The position numbers were made by a program, and so were the translations under genes. Of a stretch of 64,000 nucleotides of DNA, positions 12,230 through 24,690 are shown piece by piece (the stretch's first letter is position 1; every line of letters starts with the position of its first letter). The notes beneath the pieces are model-generated. The model was not told the DNA's origin. It worked only from the letters and a program-made list of their open reading frames with translations, and did no database searches. This DNA comes from Endomychus coccineus. Lineage: Eukaryota; Arthropoda; Insecta; Coleoptera; Endomychidae. The stretch spans positions 282,243,242 to 282,307,241 of the forward strand of contig OY294067.1 of the NCBI GenBank assembly GCA_958510875.1. Direction: 5' to 3'.

Positions 12230-13293
12230 CATAACAATGGCATTATGATTGTTCAAGAAGATGACGAGATATGTGTATGGTGAATATGTCTAGTAATGCA
12301 TGATTGATTTCTATTCAATAAGACAAAGTAACTCTTTAAAGAAAATCCTGAATTTCTAAATTTTCATTGCATTGATACTAATAAGATAGTTTGACACACA
12401 CATAATGAGTTAATTATACAAATGGTGACAAAGAGGAAATTACAATATTTCGACAATTACCCGCATAATCTCTAATCCATATTTCTATAATTCCATTACT
12501 AATTCTGATCTTGTTTTAAACTCAAATACATGATGAAAAAGATTTCAATCAAAAATTTCTCCAGCAAAATACTTGGAATATTAGAGAGGAATATTTCAAG
12601 ATTTAAAAGATATCGCAGTATAATAGGAATAAAGAATAATCAGCAATAGGAGACCAAATTTCATCTTCATTACACAAAATAGTTTTTTTTACCACATAAA
12701 AACATTGAAATGTACAAGAACTATTGAAACTCTGTGAACAATCACTTGACACCATCAGGAGATGTTTTCGGTCTGGTCTTACAGGAAGTTGATATCTGTA
12801 CATATGAATTTGTTTACTCAGACCTCCTGAAGTATATTGAATAATTTAGTGATTCTGATTTTAGACACATATTTGAATTTTACGTATTGAATAGAAAAAT
12901 TTTAAGAGCAACATTTTCCTCAATGAAATACCGACCTTTATCGCTTTAATAGTTGTATAGAGAATGGACAGGTTCGACTCCGCTTCAATAAATTCATCTT
13001 GGGGCCTTAGTAATCTAGGGATTTGGAGAATACTGATATGACTCCTAGAAAGAGCGAAAAGGCAAGATTATACCCCGAAAAGCATTGAGATTATGTAGCG
13101 ATTCACTTGGGACTTCAATAATCGCCGACGTGAGAATATCCAAGAATAGCAGGCACTATTTGGCACATTCGCATCTTATTACCATTACCGTCCATTCGGT
13201 CCAAAATATCAACTGCACGTATTTTCGCTGGATTTATATATTATATACTTTTGTATTCATATTCTTGAACCATTATGTATGTTACGTTTTCTT
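12230..13293. other. No recognised gene
   Basis: AT-rich sequence with scattered short frames. The frame at 13085-13396 runs into the dispersed repeat that begins at 13294 and is not called as a gene. Confidence 0.45.
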
Positions 13294-13964
13294 CGTATTT
13301 TGGTTCTTTAATATGACTAAAAATAAAATAAGATTCCTCTTTTTGACGTTTCGATATTGTATTTATATCTTTATCAAAAATTGTAATGTTAATTGATGTT
13401 TTCATCTAATTTAGAGAATATTAGATTAATAAAATGCGTCTGCAGCCGACTTGTGTTTTCAAATCCAATTAAAACTGCAGAAACTGCATTGGATCGGTTG
13501 TGTGCGAAAGAGTAATTTAAGGCTAACTATCAAATTGATTTACTTGAATTGGGAATGTAGTTAAATGTAATTAAATACCTGAGATATTATTCTATGATTT
13601 ACAAATTTAAATAACCATGATTATTTTATGAATTACTTGTTACATGATTCACATTTCATTTATATTACTAATAACTAATCAACTGTCACTGCCATAAATG
13701 TACAAATGTCAGATAATACATTATCTTTTTAGGTTGAATTAAATAGACAATAGAAAGTGGTAATTCAAAATATCTGAATTTGGTTAAGTTTGAATTAGAT
13801 TATTAAATAGTTTTCAAAGATTAGAATCAATTTCATCATTAACACAATTATTTCTTTTAATTTGGATACTTTCTAATATCAAACATTTATCATTTATTAT
13901 TCTTTTCAATATTCAACATTTTCGTATTGTTGTAGTCAAATAAATGGTTTGTGTCGGTATAAAA
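13294..13964. repeat. Dispersed ~680 bp repeat, copy A
   Basis: Matches 32417-33103 in the same orientation along its whole length with scattered differences. Shared landmarks are TTCTTTAATATGACTAAAAA at the start, the GACGTTTCGATA block, GCGTCTGCAGCCGACTTGTG and a common AT-rich end. A shorter diverged copy lies at 58375-58660. The minus strand reads TTGATAAAG, then GATAT/ATATC able to pair, then GAAACGTC. This resembles a decayed hammerhead ribozyme core of the kind found in Penelope-like element terminal repeats, an inference only. Confidence 0.8.
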
Positions 13965-14274
13965 ACATTTTTCTGGATTCTCTCGAAAATATCCCCGTTT
14001 TAACCCTTTCTCAATCGATCGACTAGTTTTTTTGGGATGATGTCTGTTTGTGAGCGTAAGTAAGCCCCGCTTCAAGTGACATTTGTGACATCCATCTTTA
14101 GTTTTTCAAATGGAATTATAGTATTTTATTGAACCATGATGACAATCGTGTTTTTCTAATTATAAATATATATTCAACCTGCAGAAGTCATTGATGTGCC
14201 GTCATAGGTTATTTATGTGTTTAGTCTCTGGCATTGAACTATATTATACAGTATCGTTCTATGCTCCGTGGTAT

Positions 14275-14345
14275 CAGGGGTTATGTTGTGTCAATAATTT
14301 CGAAAGTCAACCTGACAGTAAGTGTCAGTATAATTTTCAGACATA
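14275..14345. repeat. Paralogue of the P-element target site
   Basis: Aligns with the sequence obtained when the P element at 46642-50775 and one target duplicate are removed. Shared blocks are AATAATT-(T/G)-(C/T)-G, then AAAGTCAACCTGACAG, four variable bases, TGTCAGTATAA. No element interrupts it here, so it looks like an unoccupied member of the same repeat family. Confidence 0.65.
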
Positions 14346-15300
14346 ATTTTGATATCTTCCATTAACAGTTTCTTAATCATTTACAATATATTTTTTCCAC
14401 TACTAGCTGTGAAGTTGACAATTATTGCGTCTCCTAGCCTGCTGAGAAGTTGAATTTCTCTAGTAGTGGTTAATAATTTTTTCTATTGTTGACCTAGGTT
14501 AATAATGAACAAACTCAAATGTTTTGAGAATCCAGGGATGGTTGTTTGACAAAAACTTGTGCAACGTGATTTTGTATACCCAGGAGATTGTCTTTAACGT
14601 ATTTGCTGCTTGACATTACCTAACACGATAAAATTATTTGAATAAAAAAATGCCATTAGTTTAAAATTCGCGCTCAACATGAATGACTGATGACATTTGT
14701 GAATCGTGACCGTAACCTACAACGAGTGCCGGACAGAGCCGAGCTTGGTTATGTTACAAAACTATTTAAACAAAATAAGAGTAAGACCACGAGAACACAG
14801 AATTACCAGAAGACGACATTGAATAAAACTGACTATTTTTCAAGTGAGTAACCTTGCTACAGGCTACAGATAATAGATGGTTTTGTAAATTTTAGGCTAG
14901 TATTCGACTAAGTGAAAACAAGATTTCAGTAGTGAAAACGATAGAAAAGGGAAATAGTTGATCTCAACATAGAATAATGTGCTCATAAAGTAGAGGCCTT
15001 TTTATCACTTGCATAATCGTGGAAGTATGCCAGTAGTAAGTAGAAATCATCTCTACGTTTTTGGTACTGCACCAAACTGTTTGTACAGTAACTTTTTCTG
15101 CGATTTCTCGCATTTCTGGCGGTTTGCAATTTAAATTTTCCCTCATTTCGGCTTTTCACATGTATACGTAAATATTTCAACAATATTGTTCCAGCCTACT
15201 TACTTTTTATCAGACAGAAATTACGCAAGCATACATATCAAATTGTTTACTTTTTAACTTGAAAATATTAAATTCTAGTTTAATGTGCTAGTAGTGGAAA
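14346..15300. other. No recognised gene
   Basis: Only overlapping short frames around 14964-15183 (-), with no recognisable product. No repeats stood out. Confidence 0.45.
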
Positions 15301-15887
15301 AATAGTATATACACCACGGTGGTGAAGACATTTATAGACCTCGCACCTTATTCCGCTCGGGGCATAATCTTGATGTTCGGTCAATAATAATAGTCTTCGA
15401 CACCTTGGTGTATAATATACTATTTTGTAATTTGCCTCCATTTTGATTTTCTAATTGACCCATTAACGAACGCAACGTCATCACTCGCCGTGTCTTAATA
15501 TCCAAAAAAGCACGGAACTTTTTACGAAAATGTTTAGGTTGGCGAGCTTGATGCGGAATTATCTTGTCATCATTATGTCAGTTTAAATGACAGTGTCGAG
15601 CGTCAACAACTCAAGAAAGCGATCACAGAACCACTAAATCAAATTTTCACTTTCAAAATTAAGATGTTACCAACCACCATAAAAATCCCTAAATGGACTA
15701 AATTGAACATTTTTGTTTAATAACGGCATAAAAAGAGCAAATTACAAAAAATAGTATAAACAACTAGTTTCCTAAGACCTTGAAGCACTCATTCTTTAAA
15801 AAAACTCGTGGCTTCGCCACTCGTTTTTTAAACTTGAATTCGTGCTTTAAGACGAGTCTTAGGAAACTCGTTCTTTAATATACTATT
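15301..15887. mobile_element. Composite MITE of three abutting hairpin modules
   Basis: The 9-mer AATAGTATA and its reverse complement TATACTATT occur in alternation at 15301, 15416, 15750 and 15879, marking three inverted-repeat modules. Module A (15301-15424) pairs TACACCACGGTGGTGAAGAC with GTCTTCGACACCTTGGTGTA. Module B (15416-15758) pairs CTATTTTGTAATTTGC with GCAAATTACAAAAAATAG. Module C (15750-15887) pairs GTTTCCTAAGAC with GTCTTAGGAAAC and has a central perfect stem AACTCGTGGC/GCCACTCGTT-like near 15800-15832. No coding sequence is present. A clear target duplication was not found. Confidence 0.75.
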
Positions 15888-17859
15888 CTGTTCCTACAAT
15901 CATCATAATTTGTGCTATAAAAGTGGGGGAAACAATGAAATGTTTTTCTCGACAAATAAGAAATAAGGGATTATCGTCAGTAATTTCATTGTTTTTGGTT
16001 CATAAAAATGAGTTTGACCAATGATTTCATCTCATATGAAATTGACAGTCATTCGATAGTTACACATACATTATATAACCACATTTTTCGGTGTTGACAG
16101 ATGTTACTGTTGTATTCTATGCGAAATAGTGTTTTCCAGGTAGGTACTGACCAAGTATGAAATGTTATGCCGTGAGAATAATAGCCTCTGGAAAAAGTCG
16201 ACGGGACGGGGTCCCTCACAAATACTAAGTGTAAACAGTTAATCACGATAGACCACAAAGCTCGGTTTCGGTTGCGAGTGCCTCTTATTCAATGAATGAG
16301 TTTTTCAGTTTGCATTGGTTGTTAGAAGGAATGAATAAGTTTTCTTGGTTAAATCTTTGTAATCGAAAACAAATAAATATCAACCGGCAAAATATTTTAT
16401 TTAGTACTATTGTGTTAAATTTAATTTTCAAGTGATTTGTGTATTCCGTTAGTTGATTTATACCTTTCTTTATAACTATAATAATGTGGGAACATGTATA
16501 AGGTATTTATAAAGCAGCAATAATATTGTCGCGTGCTAATAAGCTTAGTTACTATAAAAGACTTAAGTCGACCATTCGTCATCATTATTTGAATAAACAA
16601 CGATAAAGAAAGGATATAAACTATTAACCAATTTGTGTTATCCACTGACTGGTCTGACACATATAAATTACCATTTATATTAATTTTAAATAAAGTGCTT
16701 ACTTTGTGTATTTCATCGCATAGTTTCACAATGCTTTTTTAATATGCTCAGTATGATTTCGTTCAAGCAGGATTTTACAATAAGTGTATAATTTACTGCT
16801 TTATCGAACGTGTAGATACGGTGAAACCCACAGCTATTATCTACTCATATAGTTTTCATGACTGCATTCAGATTGATTTTTATTGATAATACATGTTCTA
16901 CGTTGGAGTTAACAAGACAACGGATTACATTTTATCTACATAAAACGTCAACTTTGAGGGAATAAATCTGAAAGTTTGACTCAACCCATCAGATACAGTC
17001 TGGTGAATACATAGCGTAGAAGGTTGATTATGCAATGAAATATTGTCTTAGTTTAACGACGTAAATGTACTTTTCTGATGATGTGTGAAGAAGAATTCCG
17101 ATGACGTTTCTAAATAGCGAACTTTTTTTTTTCAAAGCAGATCTATTGGTATATACAAGTAATGTTTATTAAAATGTTCATAATAGAAAATTATCAACTA
17201 TTCTTATAAATATTTGGAACGTTCCCTTGGATATTTATGGAAATTTTTCATTTCTATTCACATAGCCAAGTGTATTTCATTACTAACATACACCAAAGAA
17301 TTCTTAGTTAGTCAAATGATCGAAAAGCTACTGAGTGGAGCGGTAAATTGAATTAAATTAATATTAATGAAATAGTGTCGAAACTGTTATTTGTCAACTT
17401 ATATCATTACAAATATAGGGGTTGAATTAACATTCGTTAGACATTATCGCAAGTCCTAGCTCATTCGATGAAGTTTCAGATCAGTCTATTAATAGGAACC
17501 AACCCTCATATTCACTGAATGTTTGCAAGTTTCAAATTGTCGATCGTTTCCTAATAAACATTGCACATTTCAGTGATAACTTGGAACTTGGTATTCAGAT
17601 ATATTGAATGTAATTATTACGTTCTATACTAAGTTAATAAGATCCTACTTCACGTGAACTGAATAACGATTAGTTGTGGGCATATATGCTAGATTGCTAG
17701 ATAGGTTAGGTTAGGAAACTGCACATGCTACTTTATAGAGCGTCCGCAATAATGGCAGACCAGAGTCTTAAACAAGTAGAGATGGGTAGTTCGCAATGAA
17801 CTCATTGCCCATCTAGTATCTATGGTCGCGGGGGAGAGTGTCAGGGATCTATTCTTTTC
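15888..17859. other. No recognised gene
   Basis: AT-rich. A small hairpin AGATGGG...CCCATCT lies at about 17780-17815. Open frames at 16049-16258 and 16421-16729 (-) have no recognisable similarity. Confidence 0.45.
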
Positions 17860-19615
17860 TTACACTTTGACTACACGAGAGGGTAACGTATAATGTTCGA
17901 AGAACATCGTGTGACCTGCCAGCGGTGGAATGGAGAGCAGATAGATAGACATTCGAATTTATCTTGACGGTTTGGAGATTATAGGCATAGGGAAATACCC
18001 CCTAGGTAGAGTTCCACAACTTCGCTGTTCGATAGAAAAATTAAGTCTGGTAGGAAGAAGTTCTTCAGGTCTCGAGCTTGATAATGAATGTATTTCGGGC
18101 TCGTCTAGTTCGCCTATCTGTAATCTCTCTTGGTGGAACAGCATACGAGATTTCTGATGAACACCGACCATAGAAGTATCTATAGAAAGGGGAGTGATCT
18201 CCCACCTTTCTACGATGCTCTAGAGAGATCAATGAACTCGTAAGTGTGACATCATCAATCAAACGAATAGCTCTATTCTGGATAGAATCCAAGAGCTTCA
18301 GCGTATATTTGGGAGCCAAACTCCAAACATGTGAACAGTACTCCAGGACAGGTAGAATCTGTGCTTTGTAGATTATGAGGAGCTGCTGGGATGTGGAGTA
18401 GCTCTTAGCATGGAATAGAAAACCTAGTTTTTGTGTAGCGATATTCGCAATGGACCCCACATGATCGTCCCATGAGAGCATGGATATAGAAAACTTCATA
18501 GGAATAGAGAAGACACTAGCTTGAGTTTTGGTGGCATTAAACTCTACTAGAGTATCGAATCCCTATTTCAAATTGCCAAATCTCCATTAATTGCGCCAAC
18601 CTGTTCCTGTTTCGCGCTTCTGGCTTCATTGGATGGTATGGGGACTTTAGAAGAAAAAGCGGTATGAAGTATACCATCATCTGCAAAGCTATGGAAGGGA
18701 CAGGTGGTCACCTCAAGCAGATCGTTTATATGGAGCAGAAACAAAGTTGGTGCAAAGACAGATCCCTGTAGAACACTAGCGTGTTGATAGCCATTGTATC
18801 GGAGGGTACTCCGTCAACCACCACATGGAGTGATCTATCTGAGAGCAAACTCGATAGTAAGCGACAAAGTCGAGGCGGCAAACCATATGACGAATGTTTC
18901 TCAAGAAGGCTTTGGTGCCAGACTCGATCAAATACATTGGAGATATCCAATGATACAGCTAGAGATTCCCCATGTTTTTCAATAGATTTCTGCCATACAT
19001 GTGTTACGTAGACAAGCAGGTCCCCTGTTGATCTCTGCTGAAGAAAGCCATATTGCCGGTCTTACTCGATTTTCGAGCTCTCTAGGTATTGAATGAGCTC
19101 GATGTTGATTGCTTTCTCCACACATACACAGATGATAGTGCAATGGGTCTATAATTATTAGGAAAGGTCTTTTAACGTTTTTTTATAATTGGTTGGCTAG
19201 CTGGTTCCTGCTGAAAGGAAAACTGATGTTAATTCAGGCGTCCATTTCTTGAGAACGACAGGTGGAATTCCGTCTGGCCCTATTTTTGGTATTGAGAACA
19301 AGCAGAATGAGCCTAATTGTGCGCCGATGGAAGACAATTAATTTTAGGCATATGGCTATCGATTGCAGCAATATTAGGAGGGTCCTTCCCTTGTGGATCC
19401 AAAGTTAGATTTGCTGCAAACATTCCAGCAAAAAGGTTTGATTTTTCTTGTGGTGTAGTAGTCAGTGTGCCATCATCTTTGGTAAGGGGAGGGAATGAAC
19501 TAGAAGTGAAATGTGTACAATAGCTTTGGCGAAACTATGGCTTTCCAAAACGAACGGGAGCCATAAGGGCATTCGATAGGTTTTGATCTTATTTTGGCAT
19601 TAAATGACTGGGCCG
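17860..19615 (-). pseudogene. Jockey/CR1-like LINE, 5'-truncated and frameshifted
   Basis: The longest LINE copy in the window. Read from 19615 downward it gives a pre-RT segment (AQSFNAKIRSKPIECPYGSR, later SFPPLTKDDGTL), then IGPDGIPPVVLKKW near 19285-19245 and NNYRPIAL near 19165-19140. The palm start AVSLDISNVFDRVW lies near 18960-18920, SDRSLHVVVDG near 18845-18810, and the catalytic FADD at 18676-18687. The thumb-like region YKAQILPVLEYCSHVWS and KLLDSIQNRAIRLI lies near 18380-18250, and the C-terminal HYTLPSRVVKV stop at 17860. A frameshift near 18770 breaks the SVFAPTLF block, and there are further shifts and stops, so it encodes no active enzyme. The same family supplies the copy at 41957-42919. 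The endonuclease domain is absent, as expected from 5' truncation during target-primed insertion. Confidence 0.88.
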
Positions 19616-21664
19616 CTATTGTTTATGAGTTGCATCAACATATATTTCTAAGTTTATAATCTAATCAATACTAATGAACTTTCAAGTTCAATCGCAACAG
19701 AATGTTAAACAGATAGACTGTTGGATACTGAATTAATCCTGATGACACTCAGGGGAGATAATATCACACCATCAAAGTTTGAATTGACGAAAAATTCATT
19801 AGAATTTTAAATTTTTATCCAAACTACCAAGTTCTTAAGAAAGTCTTATTGTAATTGTGCCTATTAAAATGATAAAAATTCTATGAGCCTCTTGTCATCC
19901 AAGCATTAATGAGCAATGAAAATTCGTAGATTCTATGTGGAAAATTATCTTGTGTTAAAATTTATTTGCATTTTCGACAGACTGCATGTTATTAATCTTC
20001 ACCTTCACTTAAATAATAACAGCACATAACTGTATACAATCAACTCCATACAATCAATCATTCCTCGTGCACTTTCTAAATTAAAATAGAGGAACTTGAA
20101 AGAAATTAATTTGCTCCATTTTTTGTAGGCAGTGTCAGTAGTTTAGGATCATTGAAAAAGATCAGAGGGTATGTTTGTGTGCCGTATCCATGTCATTAGA
20201 TGCACGTGTCGCAACGAGACACACGCGTTCAACGGCTGGCGTTGACAATCACGGCAAAGTAACACCAACACCCGGGAATCGAATAGCACTAGCTAGCGCA
20301 TGTGGGTCTTTGAATCGAGCAACGAGTGTTACACTCTCTGACAAGTTCTTTAATTGCCCGTTTGTTACAAGCAACGGTTATCATAAATTTAATAATAGCA
20401 TTATTAGCTCGTATAAATGAAGGAGGGGTTGTGAGCTTTTGGTGACGCTGAGTCGCACGTTCATGACCCCCATCAGCAAACGAACTGTGTGATAAAAGTA
20501 AAACAGATAAGGGGGGCAAACATCTGTCTTCACGAAAATTTATGTAGAAAATGTTTAGCCAAAACATTTCTTATTCTTGCAATAACTACTTCATTAAGGA
20601 TGCATCAAAATGAGTTAAAAATATTTCAGTAAGAAGATTCCATAGTTCAAAACGGAAACATTCTTCTCTAAATGCACAATTATATCTGAAAACATAGAAA
20701 AGAAGGCCAACCCTGTGCCCTGTGATTCATTTATTGCATCAACTTGTCTCCGTCTTGCACTTAATAATAGAAATAATAATAGAAATCCTAACAATAGAAG
20801 CAACATCGTAACAGAAATTTTATGATAGTTTAAAAGCTAACCTGCCTCGAAAAATCATTTACTTATACTAATGTATATGATATCAGAATAATGGAAAAGT
20901 GAAAAGGGGAAAAGTGATTATAATCGAAACTGATAAACAAATGAACTATAAAAGAGTTTACACTGCGGATACACAGCTCGAGAGTGGTTTCGTCTCTCTT
21001 TGGGGAGCTTAGCCTAGCAACCAACGTCCTCTTCGTGGGTCTCGAGGCTAGTAGCATCATACATATGTCTGAAACTAACAGCAGCCTCTGCGAACTTGTG
21101 GGTATGCGCTGTACCACATGGCGTATAGTTCTAAAACCTAGGTATGTGCTTTCTATTCTAGGCTTCTGGGTAATGAATGCGCGACCGGGGTAGATATATG
21201 TGGTAGGCCAGACTTGAACGAGGCGGATAGTTAATCACCGATGGTAAATTGTTTACAGATAACATGAGGAGAAAGGGAGGCAAGAGCCCAGGCGGAGGAC
21301 ACCCTCTATATGAGGTGTTGGCTTCTGTTTGGCAGTACGGTGCAGCTGTATAGTGGGTGGCTCAGGGTTCTTGTGATCCCCACATTGTTATCGTGTGGAT
21401 ACACTATGAGACTATAAATAAGAAATAATTATCCTTATCCACTAAAATACTGTTGAAGTACTGAGGAAGTTTCGGCTACCAAGAAGCCATGATTCTTTCT
21501 TATTTATAGAACTGCAAACAAAGCTGAAATTAGGGGCTTAGCAGAGTGTTCAACTAAATGAAATGAATTTGAGACTGTTGGGGTTACCTATGACAGGTTT
21601 GAAGAAAGACGAACCATATAATATTCAGATAGTAGAGAATCAAATCGTACTAACTGATAGTCTA
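19616..21664. other. No recognised gene; a GC- and CpG-richer patch at 20.17-20.47 kb
   Basis: The patch at 20170-20470 is less AT-rich than its surroundings, has overlapping open frames on both strands (20175-20420 + and 20289-20567 -) and contains a CTCGTATAAATG box near 20410. It could be a decayed repeat or a promoter-like region; no product is recognisable. A second richer stretch at 20960-21420 is also unassigned. Confidence 0.35.
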
Positions 21665-22241
21665 ATGGTGCGTCCAGACTTCAATGAACCGAGCGCGTTG
21701 TAACTAGCAGAACAAATAGTCCTAATAAAATCATTGCGTTTAGCACATTCGCGCGAATATTAATATTTCCAATTGCTCGAAGTGTTTATAGTGCCTAATG
21801 TAGTTCTTAACGATTGACAGAAAACGTAACCACAAGTACAAATAAATAATAAGGAGTTGTGACATAAATATGGATACTAACCTAACATTTAGTGTTTTTT
21901 TAATTATTTGTAAAATGATTATAAATGAGAAAAAACAACGAAAGGATAGATATCTAATAATTTTAGGCAATTTTCCGTATCCCACTCCATTTTCAATATA
22001 GTATATTATTTATGTAGTTATATGAATAATACATTTCAAGCCTGGAAGCACCACAAATCGTCATGACGGCTGCGAACAGAGCGAATTTCCACCTAGTGAA
22101 TGATTCGGCGAATAATAACTTCTTTTGATCAATTCACTTTCACAGATAAGTATCGGAGAACATTCAGCGTTCTATTCGGCTCGGAGAAACGTCCACACTA
22201 CACAAATTCGGTTCGTAAATTTTCAAGGCTGGACGCACCAT
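21665..22241. mobile_element. MITE with 13-bp perfect inverted ends and TA target duplication
   Basis: The ends are ATGGTGCGTCCAG (21665-21677) and CTGGACGCACCAT (22229-22241), flanked by TA at 21663-21664 and 22242-22243. Length is 577 bp, with no coding sequence. TA duplication fits non-autonomous Tc1/mariner-type elements; the parent family is unknown. Confidence 0.8.
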
Positions 22242-23873
22242 TAGAGGATCTGTAGCCACTACTAGTAACTAGTAACAATATAGGCGGGGATGACTGAATT
22301 CTTAGTATGTTTTGTCGAATTATGACTTACTGAGCTACTAGTAGGAACCAGCAACCAGTATTCAAACAAGCTGCTTTAGCTTAAACTTGATATCGAGCAT
22401 GACTCACTTTATGTTAGTCCAAAAGTTCCCTTCTATGATATCAGCCGTTCGACCTAATGAAATTATGGTGCTATAAATGGGGATATTAGCTTTTTGTGAC
22501 TTGTTGATAATAACCAGATAGGCTATCTGCTCAAATTCGTAGGTGAATCAAGAGTTATCGCTATGATATTGCATCCTCTACGAAAACCATATTAGCCGTT
22601 TGAGACATCATCGAATTATTTGAGAAAAAAGAAACTTCCAAGATCACTAGATACATTTGTTGAATGCATCAACAATAATTGTCACCGTGTGTATGAAATA
22701 TTACATAACAACTGAAGTTACATATTTTGTTAATGATGGTTGAAAATTCAATATCACGAATGATATATATTATAATGCACAAATATAATACGGATTAATT
22801 GAAAACAAAGAAACTTTTCAACAATAAAATAAGCGGCAAACCATACACGTTGCGATAAGTTGAACGAACCTGGTTCCATTATGTGCAAATTATTATTGAG
22901 CATCCCTGAATCAGTAACGATGCAACCGATGGCATTGAAAATATGAATGTAATTAGTGTATTCTAATGTTGCTATTGTGTTTCTTGTATGTATTTTTTAA
23001 CAGGAATAAATTTGTAATATTTATGGCCACAGTAAATATAACATTCAGTTGTAATGATGAGTTCCTTAAATAATGATGTAGTCAGAAATGTACAAAAAAC
23101 TGTAGAAATCCTTATATTACAAAATGGAATATGTATTCATGAATATGTAATTCACTACATATTACCTACTATTGTATTCTATCGTTTCCTAATTTCATAT
23201 AATGAATAATTAATTGATTCCATTTTGTTCGGTAGTTTTTTTTTAGATATTAATGGATCAATTATTGGATGTAGAATATTTTTTAATAATGAATTGAACA
23301 GAATCTTACCAGTTTTGGATTGATATCGTTCTATATAATCTTACCTGCAACAAAAAAAAATGTTTCAATTATATCGTTTTTACGTTTCTCATACAATAAA
23401 TTGATATTTCCGATTAAAATTGAAATACGTTATTCAAAGATGTATGTGAGCATTGCGTTATAGATTATACCTTGAGAAAAACCAAGGGCAGTTTAATTAC
23501 GAGTGGGGTTGAAACTACGTTTTGATCGATTGATATAAACGAATCTACTTATATGAGAATTCTTACAATAAATGGGTGAAAATGACAACCCTCTTTATTA
23601 TATCATTAGAACATTTCAAGCAGGAGTCAAGATTTACAAGCATCATTTAGTAGTTTAGAAAGTGAGTTCATAGAAATTTTCAATTATAATCTCCCTAGTG
23701 CTTGAATTATTTCCGAAAATTTTTCAGAAGGAACGCATTTTTTGAAAATTTTCTAGAAAAAAGCGTGACTGAGGAAAAATTTCCGGATATTAATTCAAGG
23801 ACGCGATTCGGTAAGAAAATTTCACACCTAAAATTTATTTGAAAAAAAATTAAAAATAATAGTAGAAAAAACA
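22242..23873. other. No recognised gene
   Basis: AT-rich DNA without notable open frames or paired repeats. AAAATTTCACACCT at 23818-23831 recurs inverted near 24907-24920, a possible pair of ends of an unidentified element. Confidence 0.4.
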
Positions 23874-24184
23874 AATGTAACTCTCACTTTAGTAACATAG
23901 AGGGAATTCAGTTTTTCGAACAGAATATTTATCCTTTTGTTATATTTAATTTAACATTACTAAACTCGGAGGAAAAAGTTTTTGTTGTGAAAAAAGATGC
24001 CAATAGATGGTTTGGATGAAACTATAATATTCCAGTTTTGGATAGTATTATTTGTGAAAAAAAAATGTTCCTCTTACTTTAGTAACATAGAAGGCATCCA
24101 ATTTTTCAACTCAAACATTTATCTTTGGACTACAACTAACTTAATGCTACTAAAATATAAGGAAAGTACGTTTTTGTAAAAAAA
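23874..24184. repeat. Two-copy tandem duplication, period 190 bp
   Basis: The block starting at 23874 recurs at 24064 with moderate divergence. The landmark ACTTTAGTAACATAGA begins at 23886 and again at 24076. Each unit is about 120 bp of clear similarity. No coding function is visible. Confidence 0.75.
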
Positions 24185-24373
24185 CGATAAGGATATCCGG
24201 CGTCTATGGCAGTCTTTTAATGATTCGTAATAAAACATAACCACAGTCAAGTAGGCTTAGGCTTGTGATGTCAAAATCGTCTCTTCTATACGTCACGTCG
24301 ACAGCTATTTCTTAAACGTGCTTCTTTAGTTCACAATAAATGTAAATCTTGCTCTGAAATAGGGGACATTAAT

Positions 24374-24690
24374 ATGTCTCATAAAAATTTAAAGTATTTG
24401 CAATGTTTAATGGCAAAAACTGAATTAAAACTTCATCAAGAAAACCTTTTCTCAGCTATCCAGAAGATTTTGGAGGAAGATATCCCATCCTTTTTAAGAA
24501 AAACCAGAAATCAGCAGAACAAAATTGCTTCCAAATATTACATCTATTATATTAAACATTGACATCTGATAGAAGTGGAAAGGAAAGATAACCATTATCC
24601 TTGTTATTCTCCATTACGAAGAGAAGAGTTCCAATCAGAATTCCAAAAATATTTAGCCTTAATGGAAGAAATATTTGGTAAATAAATATT
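24374..24690 (+). other. Possible protein-coding remnant, unidentified
   Basis: A 62-codon frame at 24374-24562 rich in Lys, Leu, Gln and Glu (LQCLMAKTELKLHQENLF) is followed, after a break, by a second readable piece around 24600-24684 (REEFQSEFQKYLALMEEIFG, then a stop). The helical composition and clean stop suggest the tail of a real protein, perhaps a transposon accessory protein, but I cannot name a family. Confidence 0.3.

Noticed and set aside
12966..12981. GGTTCGACTCCG resembling a tRNA T loop
   Set aside because: No acceptor, D arm or anticodon arm can be folded around it.
17703..17716. GGTTAGGTTAGG resembling the insect telomere repeat
   Set aside because: Only two units in otherwise unique sequence; no array.
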